From Leptodontidium sp. MPI-SDFR-AT-0119 (Eukaryota; Ascomycota; Leotiomycetes; Helotiales; Leptodontidiaceae): a DNA stretch of 64,000 nucleotides. The notes under the pieces are model-generated. The model saw nothing but the letters and a program-made list of their open reading frames with translations, did no database searches and was not told the origin of the DNA. Both the position numbers and the translations under genes were made by a program. Within the stretch, counting starts at the first letter, position 1; every line of letters starts with the position of its first letter. This document shows, in pieces, positions 35,124-46,781 of the stretch. The stretch is from positions 1,054,001 through 1,118,000 of the forward strand of contig JAHLEZ010000015.1 in the NCBI GenBank assembly GCA_020726505.1, in the 5' to 3' direction.

Positions 35124-37638
35124 ATGGTACGTCGTCGAGATTCACAGAGACCGTTAGCAATGGTGATACTAACTCTTCACTAGCCTTCCTCGTCACCTAT
35201 GACGCCCATCGACCCTAGAGTGGAGATGTTCCAAAAGGGACAACCCAGAGATGCATTTTTCAACATGAAGGCGCTGGCGCCACGACCAATGTCCGAGGCT
35301 ACCGAATTCGACACCGAATTCGAGGACGATAACAGTGAAATAGAAGACAATTCTCCACGGCACAGTGTCAACTCGGTATGTAGCTGCGATGCCCGTTCCG
35401 CATCCGCTTGCTAACAAGAACCAGAGTAGTAGAAGGAGTGAGAGAACACTATCTTCATTTGAAGAAGTACACACACCCAGTCCAAACTCAAACGAGTTCA
35501 ATGGCTTCCACTTCGATCTATCAGCGAAACAAGCAGTTGAAGGACCTCGGGGACCCCATCTTTTCCGATCTTCTGTCGACTCCTCGATCGAAGAAGATGA
35601 AGACCAATATACCTTGGCAATGTCTCCCTTGACACCACGACCGTCGAGTTTCCAAAGAGCGCAAATGGATGCGCCGAGAGTTCCAGAAATCCCATCACGC
35701 CATCATCGCCATCTGAGCTCACTGACGGATGCCGTTGAGACCCTGAACTTGAACGAAGTTGCCCTGTGGACGCCTCGCCAAGTTGCAAGGTGGATGTACG
35801 ATGCTGGCTTCGAGCCATCGATCGTTGAGAAGTTTGAGGAGAACGACATTTCCGGTGCGATTTTGATCACCCTGAAGTTTGAAGACCTTCGAGAGCTCGA
35901 TATCCCCTCCTTCGGACAGCGAACAAAGGTCTGGAATGAGATACATGTACTCAGAGGTAGTGCGCCTGGCACACCAAAGCCTCCAACTCCTATTGACGAG
36001 GCTATGTCACCTTGTGTGGAGTTCCAGCGAAACGAGTTTCAACGACCCTCGAGACATACATCCAGACGAGAGAGGAATGGGGAGTGTGGTTCGGACGAGG
36101 AACCAAAGCGTCGCAAGAGTTCCCGAAGACGACACCGAGCACGCGGACCAGCAGACATCATCTCACCTCTCGAATCTGTCTCCATTGTCGGCATCGAGCA
36201 ACTCATGCCCAAACCCCACAAGTGCGCCAAAGGAGAGAACTGCTCGAAATGGAGAAAACAACAGCGACTGATCGATAACTTCAAGAAAGACCACCCAGTA
36301 AGCCCAGAAGGTGGATCTATCTGGATCGCTGGCGATCCTGGAAACCCACTCACTGCTGGCGCTGTTGCAGAAGCCATTCGACCTGTCTCCGATGCCGTGC
36401 CATCTGTCGTTGCTTCGTCTGATGTACTTGGTCCTACTGTCCCTGCATTCCGACACTTGGAGGAAGCCAGTCTGCGCAATGTCCAACTCCGCGATCCTCA
36501 AGAGAACGTCAAGCAGTTCCTCAGATTCCAGCACATGGATCCCAACCATGTGGCATGGTCCTCAGAAGAGCCTCCTACTCCTCCTTACGAGATGTTCCCA
36601 ACTCTCCAAGCTCCAGCTGGTCCTACCAACACCAAGCTTCACAACCTTCCCCGTCTGGCAATCCCACCTCCTCGCCCAGCACAACAGTACCCACCAAGGT
36701 CTGCAAGCGCCAATGCCTTCTCACCCTACCGCATGGAGCGTGTTGAGGCAATGTCCCCAGATCTTCGCAACGCAACTCAATCTCCATCCACAGCTGTCTA
36801 CCGATTTGGAACTCCCTTCTCTGAGATGGACATCCCAGTGACTGCAGTCCCGCTTGGCCCTGTTGCACGAGATGCTTCCCAGTCCGTTCCTCCCAACATG
36901 TCATACCGCCATGCTCCCGCTCCCGCTCCGCCAGCCCGCACACAATCTCGCACCTCCGCTCGCAGACCCTCATTCCCCGCCATGCCCCGCGTAGACGAGA
37001 ATATCTCCACTGCTCCTCCTACCCAGACCAAGTTCCACGCGCACCAGATTCAGCCTCCTCCTCCTCCTCAAGGCCACCAACACTCCAACTCCTACCCATG
37101 GTCGCCCATCACACAACCCGCACAACGCACTGCCGACGACATCTCAGCTCAAGGCTGGATGAAGAAGCGCAAGACCAAGATGCTCCGCCATGAATGGCAC
37201 GAGCACCACTTCACCCTCAAAGGCACCCGCCTTGCCATGCATAAGGATGCAGGCGCACTCGAGACGCTCGAGTACATAGATGTTGACGACTATGCCATCG
37301 CATGCTCATCTCTCGCTTCGGGCTCCAAGCTCAACGCAGCCTTCAAGGCGATGAACATCTCCCGCGGCAACAAGGACAAGAAAGACGAGTCCGCTTTCGC
37401 TTTCCAGCTCATTCCCGCTGCCATCGACAAGGGCGTGAGACTCAGGAAGAGAGAGAGCGCCATGGTTGCCAACGGATCCAGCGAAGGGAAGGATGCTGGT
37501 GCGAAGACGAAGACGCACTACTTCGCTGTCAAGAGCCGAGATGAACGCATTGACTGGATGAGAGAATTGATGCTTGCCAAGGCATTGAAGCAGAAGAGTG
37601 AAGGCTATGAAGTCAACTGCAACGGGAACATGATCTAA
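35124..37638 (+). CDS. SAM and PH domain protein (Boi-like, without SH3), 802 residues
   Basis: Three exons: 35124-35126 (only ATG), 35184-35375 and 35425-37638, all in phase 0. The first intron (GTACGT to CTCACTAG) directly follows the start codon, and there is no other in-frame ATG before the conserved MTPIDPRVEMFQKGQPRDAF. A SAM domain spans about residues 173-241 (VALWTPRQVARWMYDAGF to FGQRTKVWNEIHVL). A conserved basic/Cys block with PKPHKCAKGENCSKWRKQQR follows near 340. After a long Pro-rich linker, a PH domain covers about 637-790 (QGWMKKRKTKMLRHEWHEHH, then YFAVKSRDERIDWMREL). Yeast Boi1/Boi2 combine SH3, SAM and PH at sites of polarised growth and bind phosphoinositides and Cdc42. 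By analogy this is a cortical polarity or exocytosis factor, which is inference because no SH3 domain is seen. Confidence 0.87.
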
Positions 37639-38321
37639 GATAACGAAAACACCAAAAAGAAGAAAGGAAGAAGGATAGAGAGGGACACTCATTCAGGAGG
37701 GATTCATTATACCATTTTGATTTCTGATTTTCAATTCTGAGCGAGCGGCATTTGTGCATTTGGTGTGTTTTCCACTTCGAGTAATGATCGAGTCATTTGA
37801 ATGAGTACTTTCAGCGGGCGGCATTAATTGGGCGTTTTGATGATTTTTTTAAGGTATGCCCTACGCTTACTTCACTTGAAGTCGAAGAGGGTGGGGATTG
37901 GATTGGAAGTAGAACACTCCTTTATGGATAGTACAGTAGTTTAATTCGAATGACAACTGATATGAACCAATCTTAACCATTACTTGTGAGATGTGAATCG
38001 CTTGAAATGACATAACAACGAAATAATGACTAAAGGTGGAACTATCCATGAAGGGGTCTGAAAGTCATCCTAGAAACAAGTCTTTGGTAGACTGCCGCAA
38101 AATCAACTGAGGATTTGAGCCTCACTAGAGGAGATTTCCTGGAAAGCTTATTGCGTGGGGAACGAAGATCCGCCTTGAGGGGAATAATCATGCCCAATGT
38201 ATGATTGTCCTTCATATACAACCCACATCCTTCCATGCTTGTCTATCGTTCTCGTACAATATAGTACACGTCCAAGGGCCTATTACCCGAACGCCCTTCT
38301 CAATGCTCCGCTCCCAATATG
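37639..38321. other. Convergent 3' flanks, no gene seen
   Basis: The SAM-PH gene (plus) and the mitochondrial ribosomal gene (minus) end facing each other. The 683 nt between them should hold both 3' untranslated regions and terminators. No coding frame is supported. Confidence 0.5.
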
Positions 38322-39271
38322 CTACAATGCAAAAGTCGGCTTCCTTCCCTGAGCTGGTCTCGCCCTATCCTCCACCCTTGACCAGTCGATAGTATGCCAC
38401 CAGCTCTCTGCGAATGCCTTCTTGCCCCCTACTCCACCAGCCCCCACGCCGTAATCCGCTACGTACACATGCTCCCACATGTTGATGCACAGCACAGGTG
38501 TGAGATCGATTCCACCAGGCGCCAATGGTTTCTCACTTTGTTTTCCAAACGCCCCCACGACATTGACAGGATCCTCTCTATTCAATCTTCGTATCGCTTC
38601 TGACACAGATTTATCCTCCGTGTTCATGTCAACCGTCTGTTTTCTGTAATGAGCTCCCGGGAATGGCGAACCAGCCAGGTACGTGCAGAGCAGAGTGTAT
38701 TTCCCCGCGCGGTTCTTCATCAGCCAGACAAAGCCAGGGCCGAACATCGAGCTTGCTGTGACGATGAACTCGCGCTTGAGGGTCTCGATGGAGCCGAAAG
38801 ACCTCTTCAGGTCCGCTTCGAGGGATTCGGGCATGACAGTTGGCTCGGGTGACAGGGCCTCGAAGAAGAAGTGGTTGTTGAATGCCATTGATGCATAGTT
38901 GAAGATAGGGGCGGAATTCGGGTCGCGAGCGTATTTGATGAGGATGTCTTTTGGTGGTTTGGATTCATAGTCTCCTCCTAGATGAGAGTTAGCCATTGGC
39001 TCTCAATGACAGCTTCCACAGAGAGCCAGCGCTTCTATGCTTGGGCATGACCTGGTGCAGTAAAGGGAGCAATTTCCATACCAGCTATTAGATTGTTAAG
39101 CTTCTCAACCATCAGACTTTGATACTGCGTCCATGCAATGTCGAAGCCGGCGGGCGAGAGCAGTCCCGGGACCCCATTGTTGAAAACAGGATTGATCTCT
39201 GGCACTGTGACTAGCGATCGGCGGAAAGAATTGAGGCAGAACCGCGCTCGAGGTAATATTGGTCGTAGCAT
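38322..39271 (-). CDS. RSM26: Mitochondrial small-subunit ribosomal protein of Fe/Mn-SOD fold (mS42/Rsm26-like), 281 residues
   Basis: Two exons on the minus strand: 39082-39271 and 38322-38977, joined in frame across a 104-nt intron (GTATGG to CATCTAG). The ATG at 39271 gives an Arg/Ser-rich start without acidic residues (MLRPILPRARFCLNSFRRSL), typical of a mitochondrial import sequence. The body is a superoxide dismutase fold: the helical N-domain with AFNNHFFFEALSP, then GSIETLKREFIVTASSMFGP and FVWLMKNRAGKYTLLCTY. Near the end, NMWEHVYVADYG replaces the catalytic DxWEHAYY motif, so the metal-ligand Asp is Asn. Fungal mitochondrial ribosomes use two such non-enzymatic SOD-like proteins (mS42 and mS43) in the small subunit. 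The substitution argues for a structural role. Which of the two this is remains slightly uncertain. It shares a 494-nt promoter region with the cofactor sulfurase gene. Confidence 0.85.
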
Positions 39272-39765
39272 GTTGGATGTGTGAGAGAGCTGCCAACTGC
39301 TGTAACCATCGAACCAAAATATTTGAGTCCTGACCGAATTCAGATCCACCGATGCGCCTGAATATCCAGGCGGCTATCAGGCACGCGGACAGGCCCACCT
39401 GAGCTGGACGCCAAGAGGCGGGCGAGCAGCTGAAGGCGAGCTCCGATTGTGTCGATAAGGTTGGGGGAAGGAGACCTCCACTCTTCGAATTCCCTTCCAC
39501 TCTTCAGGCCGGCCCCGTTGCTTTGCTTTGTCTATTGTCCAGTCCAATCCAATCTGAGCTGCCTTACTCAGGAAGCATGAAAACTCGACTTCACTTCTGG
39601 TTCATGCTGTTCTCTTTCAGAGGGCAAAGCATCTTTGAACCCGTTTGACAATTCGAAGCGATTGCTTACCGCACCAAGCTCTAGCCAGTCTCTTGACCGA
39701 TTGTTCTTCTAAGGAAGCTCGACACCTCAAAGCAATTCCTCCAACTTCGTAGGAACTTCTAAGCA
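39272..39765. promoter_or_regulatory. Bidirectional promoter between mS42-like and molybdenum cofactor sulfurase genes
   Basis: The two genes start 494 nt apart on opposite strands. The interval contains no coding frame of its own. CCAAT occurs on the plus strand near 39545 (CCAGTCCAATCCAATCTG), a possible HAP/CBC complex site, which is inference. Confidence 0.5.
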
Positions 39766-42447
39766 ATGGCGGATGGATACAATCACAATGTGGAAGACTT
39801 TAGAGAGGAGGAGTATCCAATGCTCAAGGGTAGATATCGCCATGTCTGTATTGGGATTTCAAGGCTAACAGTGGCGTAAAGATGCTATCTATCTTGATCA
39901 TGCCGGCACAACCCTCTATTCAAAGTCACTCATGGAGAGATTCATGTCTGATATGATGTCAAATCTTTACGGCAATCCACACTCAGCTTCTCCTTCTTCC
40001 CAGCTATCGACAAACAGAATCGAAGACACTCGTTTGAAAGTGTTACAGTTCTTCAATGCCGACCCCTCTGCATTCGACATAGTGTTTACCGCAAACGCGA
40101 CGGCTGGAATAAAGCTTGTCATGGAGGCCTTTCGGGATTCTAAGGGTGGTTTCAACTATGGCTACCATCAGGATGCACATACAAGTCTTGTTGGCGTTCG
40201 AGAGAATGCTAGAGCAAGTCGGTGTCTGGACGACGAAGATGTAGAGCATTGGCTTTCGGCTTCAGAATCTCTTGTAGAAGAGAATTCAGAGTCAGCTGTG
40301 AACTTGTTTGCCTATCCAGCTCAGTCCAATTTGGATGGAAGACGATTACCACTTTCGTGGATTCCAAGGGCTCGAAATAGCTCCGCCGTCTCGCAAACTT
40401 ACACACTTCTCGATGTCTCTGCTTTCGTGTCAACCGCTCAACTAGACTTGGGTGATGCCGACACAGCTCCAGATTTTACCGTGCTGAGTTTCTACAAGAT
40501 ATTTGGCTTTCCCGATCTTGGCGCTCTGATTGTCCGAAAGGAATCTGGAGCTATCGTGAAGGAACGGAAGTACTTTGGTGGCGGAACTGTCGATGTGGTT
40601 CTGTGTAACAAGGAGCAATGGCATGCTCCGAAAGGAGACTCACTTCACGAAAGTTTGGAAGATGGTTCTCTTTCATTTCACAGTATCCTGGCCCTAGATG
40701 CTGCCATAGATGTTCACAAAACGTTGTATGGGTCCATGGAGCGAATCGCTCAGCATACAGCGTTCCTGGCGCAGAAGTTATTCGATGGCCTTGCGTCACT
40801 GCGCCATGCTAATTCAGAACCTGTTTGCCAAATATATTCCCAGAGATTTGCGTCAAAGACAACTGCCAAGATTCAAGGCCCTATCGTTGCGTTCAACTTG
40901 CGGAATAGCAAAGGAGCCTGGGTTAGCAACACCGAGCTCGAAAAACTTGCTGCTGTCCGAAAATTCCACATTAGAAGTGGTGGACTCTGTAACCCAGGAG
41001 GCGTTGCTGCGTGTTTGGGTCTTGAACCTTGGGAGATGCGAAAGAACTTCTCAGGTAAGGAATGATTGAGTCTAACGTCAGCTAGATGTTAAAAAGTCTT
41101 TGATATCCTGAGTCATTCTCGATATTTCGGATTTTTAAAAAGGATATTGCTAACTCTGGGGTGCATTACAGCGGGCTTCAGATGTGGTGCCGAGACAGAC
41201 ATCTACTCTGGGAAAATCACTGGTGTCATTCGAGCGAGTGTCGGCGCAATGACTACTGTGGGTGACATTGAAGCTTTCATTGCTTTCATCAATGAGTTTT
41301 ACGTGGATAAGGCCACTCCTCAAGTCGTTACAGAGGTATCACATGTCAACGAGTCTGGTAAGTTCCTCCATTCCTCGACCCATGTAGCCAGAAGTGTTTT
41401 GTTTGAGACAGCCAGCGCAATACGTACTAATTCTTTGGAGCAGGTCAACTTGTCGTGGAAAGCTTGACCATCTACCCTATCAAGAGCTGTGGTGGTCTTG
41501 ATGTCCCAGTCAACACTGACTGGGAAGTGAGGCCAGAAGGACTTGCTTGGGACAGGGAATGGTGTCTCGTCCATCAAGGTACCGGACAAGCATTGAGTCA
41601 AAAACGACACCCACGCATGGCTTTAATACGACCTGTAATTGACTTCGACGAAGGTGTCCTACGAGTGCGGTATATTGGATCTGTCGAAGAGATTTCAGTC
41701 CCCCTATCATCAAACCCGGCCTTCTTCGAATCCGTAGGTGGCACACAACCATCTCGCGTCTGCGGAGATGCCATCGTTGCGCGTACATATGCAAAACCAG
41801 AGATCAACGAATTCTTTTCTAGGATACTAGATGTTCCATGTGCACTTGCTCGGTTTCCGGCTGGTGGGTCTGGGTTCAGCACCCGCCATGCAAAGGCACA
41901 TATGCAAAAGCACCAAAAGCCCAAGACGAGTTCTTCAAGGCCAATTCAAGTTCCAGGGACATTCGCTCCTCCAACCCCTCCAGACTCGGACACAGAAATC
42001 CAGAAAAGACCAATTCTCCTTTCGAACGAGAGCCCTATTCTAGCCATCAATAGAGCAAGTCTCAACGCACTGAACGACGAAATTGCGAAAGTGGGCGGAA
42101 AACTTGCCCGTGCATCAGTATTTCGAGCCAACATAGTTTTGTCTTCTCCTCAGTCTGAAGATCAGGAGCCATACAGTGAAGACCACTGGACATCTTTGCA
42201 GATAGGGAAACAAACATTTCAAATGTTAGGCTCATGTCGGAGGTGCCACATGATCTGCATTGATCAGAATACAGCAGAGAAGAACGACCAACCGTTCGTG
42301 ACCCTAGCAAAGACACGCAGGTTCGATTCAAAGATCTTCTTTGGCTCACACATGTGCCATGTGCCATCTAAAAGCATCTCGAAGACGAGCCAGTTCCCTA
42401 CGATAAGAGTTGGAGATCTTGTAACAATAGCCACTCAGGACATTTGA
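39766..42447 (+). CDS. hxB: Molybdenum cofactor sulfurase (HxB/MOCOS type), 808 residues
   Basis: Four exons: 39766-39829, 39882-41054, 41172-41357 and 41444-42447; every junction keeps the frame. Residues 1-460 form a class V aminotransferase (NifS-like) domain. It opens DAIYLDHAGTTLYSKSL, carries the PLP lysine in LSFYKIFGFPDLGAL (Lys227) and the persulfide Cys in HIRSGGLCNPGG (Cys391). It ends with IYSGKITGVIRASVGAMTTV. After the third intron a MOSC-type C-terminal half begins (ESLTIYPIKSCGGLDVPV) and contains ILAINRASLNALNDEI and QMLGSCRRCHMICID. The enzyme takes sulfur from cysteine and places it on the Mo cofactor, activating xanthine dehydrogenase and similar hydroxylases, as Aspergillus HxB does. 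Both catalytic residues are present, so the gene looks functional. The length fits the family. Confidence 0.95.
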
Positions 42448-42942
42448 TGAAAAGTTGTGGACAATAGATACCCATTTGAACTTCTCTTGCAACTTGGTCA
42501 TTTACTTGCCCCAGCAATCGTGAAAAGTTTTCCTGTACTATGTTAACAATCATCGTCTAGGTTTTGGGCGATGCCATGTTTCCAGGTGTTCATCAAGCGT
42601 CCAACAAGGTGCCCGTTCCGTTCCTGTTCTTAGCAGTGGCTCTTCCGCGGCAGATGTTTTAGTTCGACCAACACCACGGAGAATATTCCGAGCTAGTTTG
42701 CCACATTCCCAACCCCCAATCATATGAGCTGTTTATCACCAGATATGCATGAGCTAAGGTTGAGACCGGGAATGGTCAAGAAGTATCTAAACGTCATCGC
42801 AACAAGAGAACGGTTTGTAACCTCGCTGAAATGTCCCTGTTACAACATCATCTCAGTGAAAGCTTGCATTTGATCTTCCATCGTATTATAAACTCCATAT
42901 GCCTACGATTTCTACGATTTTCTCCTTCTTTGTCGCCTCAAA
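42448..42942. other. Intergenic, no gene seen
   Basis: 3' flank of the cofactor sulfurase gene and promoter of the dienelactone hydrolase-type gene on the same strand. The 60 nt before the ATG at 42943 are T/C-rich. Confidence 0.5.
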
Positions 42943-43968
42943 ATGTCTACAGGTGTTGGAATGAGTACTTGCTGCCTTTCAGGCCAAGTCCACGACGGTA
43001 CCCCCGCCGGAAAGATCGAGACCATCGATAACTTGCAAACCTATGTTGCAGCTCCAAAAGACGGCTCGACGGCCAAGACGATTGTCTTTCTTGTAGATAG
43101 TAAGTCTCTCTGGAAACAATTGGCTTCTTATTGGGGTTTCTAATATATATATCTCGTTAGTTTTCGGGTGGGAGTTCAAGAATGTTAGACTCCTTGCGGA
43201 CAATTATGCGAAGGCTGGCTTTTATTGTTATATCCCAGGTAAGCTTACTCGGATTTGAGGAAGCAGTCTCTTGTTTAGATAGCACTTGAGAAGCTGGGGT
43301 TTGGGGGCTGTTGGATGTCACAAAACGCTCTCGTGACATTCAAAAGCTCACAAAGCTATTTGGGATTCTTAGGTTGAAAAGAACGATTAGATGTTCATCA
43401 GGGAGATTCCATCCCACTTGAGCTCCTCAACTCCGTCGAGCCTCCACTCAAGACTCGCGAGCAACTCACCATGATCGACAAGACCAAAGCCACTGCCGCC
43501 GTCGGAGTCACCCTTCCCCCCTGGCTGATGAAGCATCGCGAGGCAGTCTCCAGACCTCTAATCGAATCCTTCATCAACACCATCCGTCAAGTTCCCGGCA
43601 CCAGCAAAGTCGGCGCCATCGGGTTCTGCTGGGGCGGACGGTACGCCATCCTCGCAGCCCACGGCGTCGTGGACGCAGCATACGCGTGTCATCCATCACT
43701 CGTAGACGTCCCAGGTGATTTCGAGGGTGTTGCGAAACCGCTTTCCCTAGCTGTTGGTGACTCAGATTCGCTCCTTGATAATGGCACGGTAAGCCAGATC
43801 CAGGATATCATAGCAAAGAAGACGGAACTTCCGCATGAGTTGAGGATTTATAAGGATCAGGTTCATGGGTTTGCGCTGAGGAGTGATTGGAGTTCTGAGA
43901 AGGATAAGAAGGCTATGGATGATGCTGAGAAGCAGGGTGTGGAGTGGTTTAACAAGTACTTGGCTTAG
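42943..43968 (+). CDS. Dienelactone hydrolase family alpha/beta hydrolase, 270 residues
   Basis: Three exons: 42943-43099, 43161-43238 and 43391-43968. The third exon must start after GATTAG at 43390, which gives CYIPDVHQGDSIPLELL. A later AG in CATCAG breaks the frame. The protein opens with a Cys-containing MSTCCLSGQVHDGTPAGKIE, usual for fungal members. The nucleophile is Cys158 in AIGFCWGGRYA, the dienelactone hydrolase form of the GxSxG elbow. Likely triad partners are an Asp in VGDSDSLLD (202 or 204) and His237 in DQVHGFAL. Family members hydrolyse lactones in ring-cleavage pathways or carboxylic esters; the substrate here is unknown. Length matches the family. No aromatic-degradation partners are nearby, so a specific pathway cannot be claimed. 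Confidence 0.92.
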
Positions 43969-45163
43969 AAAGCTGGTGGATGTTGATTGCTGTCTAACGT
44001 CCCTAGGACTACAGATGGGGTGCGGAATCTGGAAAGCTGTTGAGATGAGAACTTTTGAGTTGATGAGAGATTGTTCATGGCCCATGATAGAACTGGAAGG
44101 ATAATTTTGTTCTAATTTCTAATAAAGTAATCACGTAGGTACGCTTATCTTGGCATATATTATGACTGTGATCTTTCAATTCAAGCACTCACGACTCTTG
44201 CCAGGATATGGTGATGTCAACAGTTCGAGGCTAGCGAAATTCGTGACCGGTGAAGCGACTTTTCCCGAGACACAAAACCAACTTCAATACAACGACTTAA
44301 AGGCAATAACATGAACTATAGGAGACAGGTAGTTGCTATTGATTCTTTTATTTACGCAGCTTTCCTTGAGATTTTTTGTCTTAGTTGTGTTTTAAAAGCA
44401 GCAAAAAGAGAAAAGCCGTGGAAACTCACTTGACCATTCACGAAATTCCCCGGCCTTGTTTGTACCAATTCAAACAGTTCGGTAGCTTACCCACGTCTCC
44501 TCACCTACTTTTTGCTAGAACCTCATAATTATGTAGCATTGGCATGTTGATATTTAGGCCAATTCTCAATTGTGTGTGTGTGGGCAGTGAGCTTATTTCT
44601 AGCACACAAAGTATGAAGTACACAGAGACATGATTACTACACACCGCCAAAGCTCTCGTCCGATCTGCGAAATTGAAGGTTTAACTAGCCCATGTAGTTC
44701 ATCCAGTCACTGTGGCTAGCTGCTTTCCCCCCAACCCCGTTACTTTACACAAAGTCCCGTGAAACTGCGCTAATTAAAAGTGCAGCCAGGACAGGCTAAC
44801 TTTCGGTGGCTATTTCGGAGACGAGCTCATCCGCGTGAACTAAGACATGGCTGCAAAAATATAAAGGTACGCACTTCGTCGTTCAGGAAGTTGATGCGAG
44901 ATTTTTGATCATGTGTGCTGGTCATCTTCATCGTTGTTTTTAGGAAGGACACTGTTATTATTTGAATTGCTAGACATACTCTAGTGGAAACTTGCAAACT
45001 GGCAAACTGATTTCCTCGTCCCGTTTTGTTTTTGTGTACCCAAAACTAAGATTTGTTTGCTGTTGTGGAATTGTCCATAAAAGTGAGGAACTACCATTTT
45101 TAAACTTCGAACTTTCACCTTCTCTCTTTCGTCCAACAACAACAACAAACTATTCTCGCGATT
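43969..45163. other. Intergenic, 1.2 kb, no gene seen
   Basis: Holds the 3' flank of the hydrolase gene and the promoter of the secreted-protein gene. A TG tract lies near 44572. The 30 nt before the ATG at 45164 contain an ACAACAACAAC tract typical of fungal leaders. No coding frame is supported. Confidence 0.5.
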
Positions 45164-46781
45164 ATGAACGTCCTCAAACTTTCTTGGGTCATTGGCCTCA
45201 TCTGCAGCTTCCTTCTTGGAGTCTGCGCTCAGGGTGGTCCACTTGCTCCAGCCAGCAAGGAATCTGCTCCCAATCCGATCGCAGATGTATATCCAAATGG
45301 AATCACTGGTACCTTCAACAGTACCATGTTTGTAAGTCAATTCTTGCTCGGTCTCAGATGTCGTGTATTTAATTCAGAACAGGTTGTTCCCATTCCCTTT
45401 AAGCTTGCTCGATCTATCGTCCCCAAGCAGTGGGCTATTAACAGGAAGGCTTACTGCAAGTGTAGGTCATTCCCTGTCCTTTTGGCTTTGCCTGAGTGTT
45501 GGATCATTCGATCTCCCTCTCATTCCATTATGATAGAAATCAGGAATACTGACTTCCACTGAACAGTGCTTCCTGGCTTCCCTGATGATTCCTATCCGCT
45601 CTTGATCCGGTCCGGTGTTGATCATGACGTTGGTGTTCGTGAGCTTAATTTCAAGTTGGTACGTGTCATTGTGTTGGAACTCTTACAAGACATAACAATG
45701 TTGACTCTACATCTCCTCAGGACGATTTCCAGGTACTGTACATGAAACTCTTTGCCAAGCTGATCTCCTAACATTCTCACAGCTTTTCCATACCATGTTC
45801 CCATTCGTCGACCTTCTGGGTGATGGATACTCAAGCTTCACCTACAAGAAGTATCTCCTTCTCTCCGCTACAAACGTCATAGGCATCAGTAAGTTTCCTT
45901 TCCAAGCATCACTTACAACTGTTCAAACTGCAAGGTATCGAGCACGTGCTGATGATGTGATGGGTAGATGCTACCCTCGGATACGGAACCATCCCAGTGC
46001 CATCTACTTTCAGTCCAAACCTCGAGGCTTATGCACACTCCGCCTCTGGAAACGGCATGATATCTGGCGAAAGATATTTCAATGCGTATTCTGCTCTCAA
46101 ACCTCCTGGAACTCCAACTGCTGCTGTCAAGTTCAATTCAATTGGAGGTGTAGGACCGTGGCCTATCAGCTTGTAAGATGCCAAGATCCTTATATGAAAT
46201 ACGAATTGCTAATTTCCCTTCTCAGTTATGTCAATGCCACAAATCAGGTTAGTTCTCTTTTATCTAGAGGTGGTTAGGGAAGCTTGGGACTTTGATCACA
46301 AGCTGCATTTCTTGAATCATTCTCGACCTTTCAAATTTTTGACGTTGAAGACAACTGCTAATCCCAGCCAGCCTATATTCGAGAATGGTGTGCTGTGTGA
46401 CAACCAGATCTTCTTCTAGTAAGTAACCCCCGGTATTCTTCATTGCCTGAGATGTCACCAATTCGTTTGTGTATTTCAACCCACCGCAGCCATTTTACTG
46501 ACACATTGAGCTTCAACAGCAACACGACTCTATCAACTGGTGACAATGCACCTCGCGGAATCAAAGGCAATGTTACCTTGAGTGCTCCTCTGCTTCCCAA
46601 GGACTCGACTTTCCACAATGTCTTTGGAGTCCGCGTTGATACGGCTTTCCTTGAAAAAACCCAGATTCCCTGTGGTCGATTGAAGGGATATCATGGGACT
46701 GGGCCAGGAGACCGTGGTGACGGTGGTAGTTCTCATGAGTCAGGGATCAGGTTGTTTGACTTGAGGGTTTATGACCTCTGA
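45164..46781 (+). CDS. Secreted protein of a fungal family with unknown function, nine exons, 340 residues
   Basis: Exons: 45164-45331, 45383-45461, 45567-45658, 45721-45732, 45783-45888, 45968-46172, 46226-46247, 46372-46418 and 46490-46781; all junctions stay in frame. Exons 4 (12 nt, DDFQ) and 7 (22 nt) are micro-exons. A signal peptide is clear (MNVLKLSWVIGLICSFLLGV, cleaved near CA/QGG). The mature protein has VYPNGITGTFNSTM, FKLARSIVPKQWAINRKAY, FVDLLGDGYSSFTYKKYLL, TNQPIFENGVLCDNQIFFY and a C-terminal FGVRVDTAFLEKTQIPCGRL with GYHGTGPGDRGDGG. Several N-glycosylation motifs occur. I believe related secreted proteins exist in other Pezizomycotina. The motif order loosely recalls the acetoacetate decarboxylase-like beta barrel, but no catalytic residue is evident, so I assign no reaction. 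Confidence 0.75.

Noticed and set aside
41055..41171. Alternative acceptor AG sites in the second intron of the cofactor sulfurase gene (near 41084)
   Set aside because: Using them introduces stops or loses the AGFRCGAE junction; only the acceptor at 41171 keeps the conserved frame.
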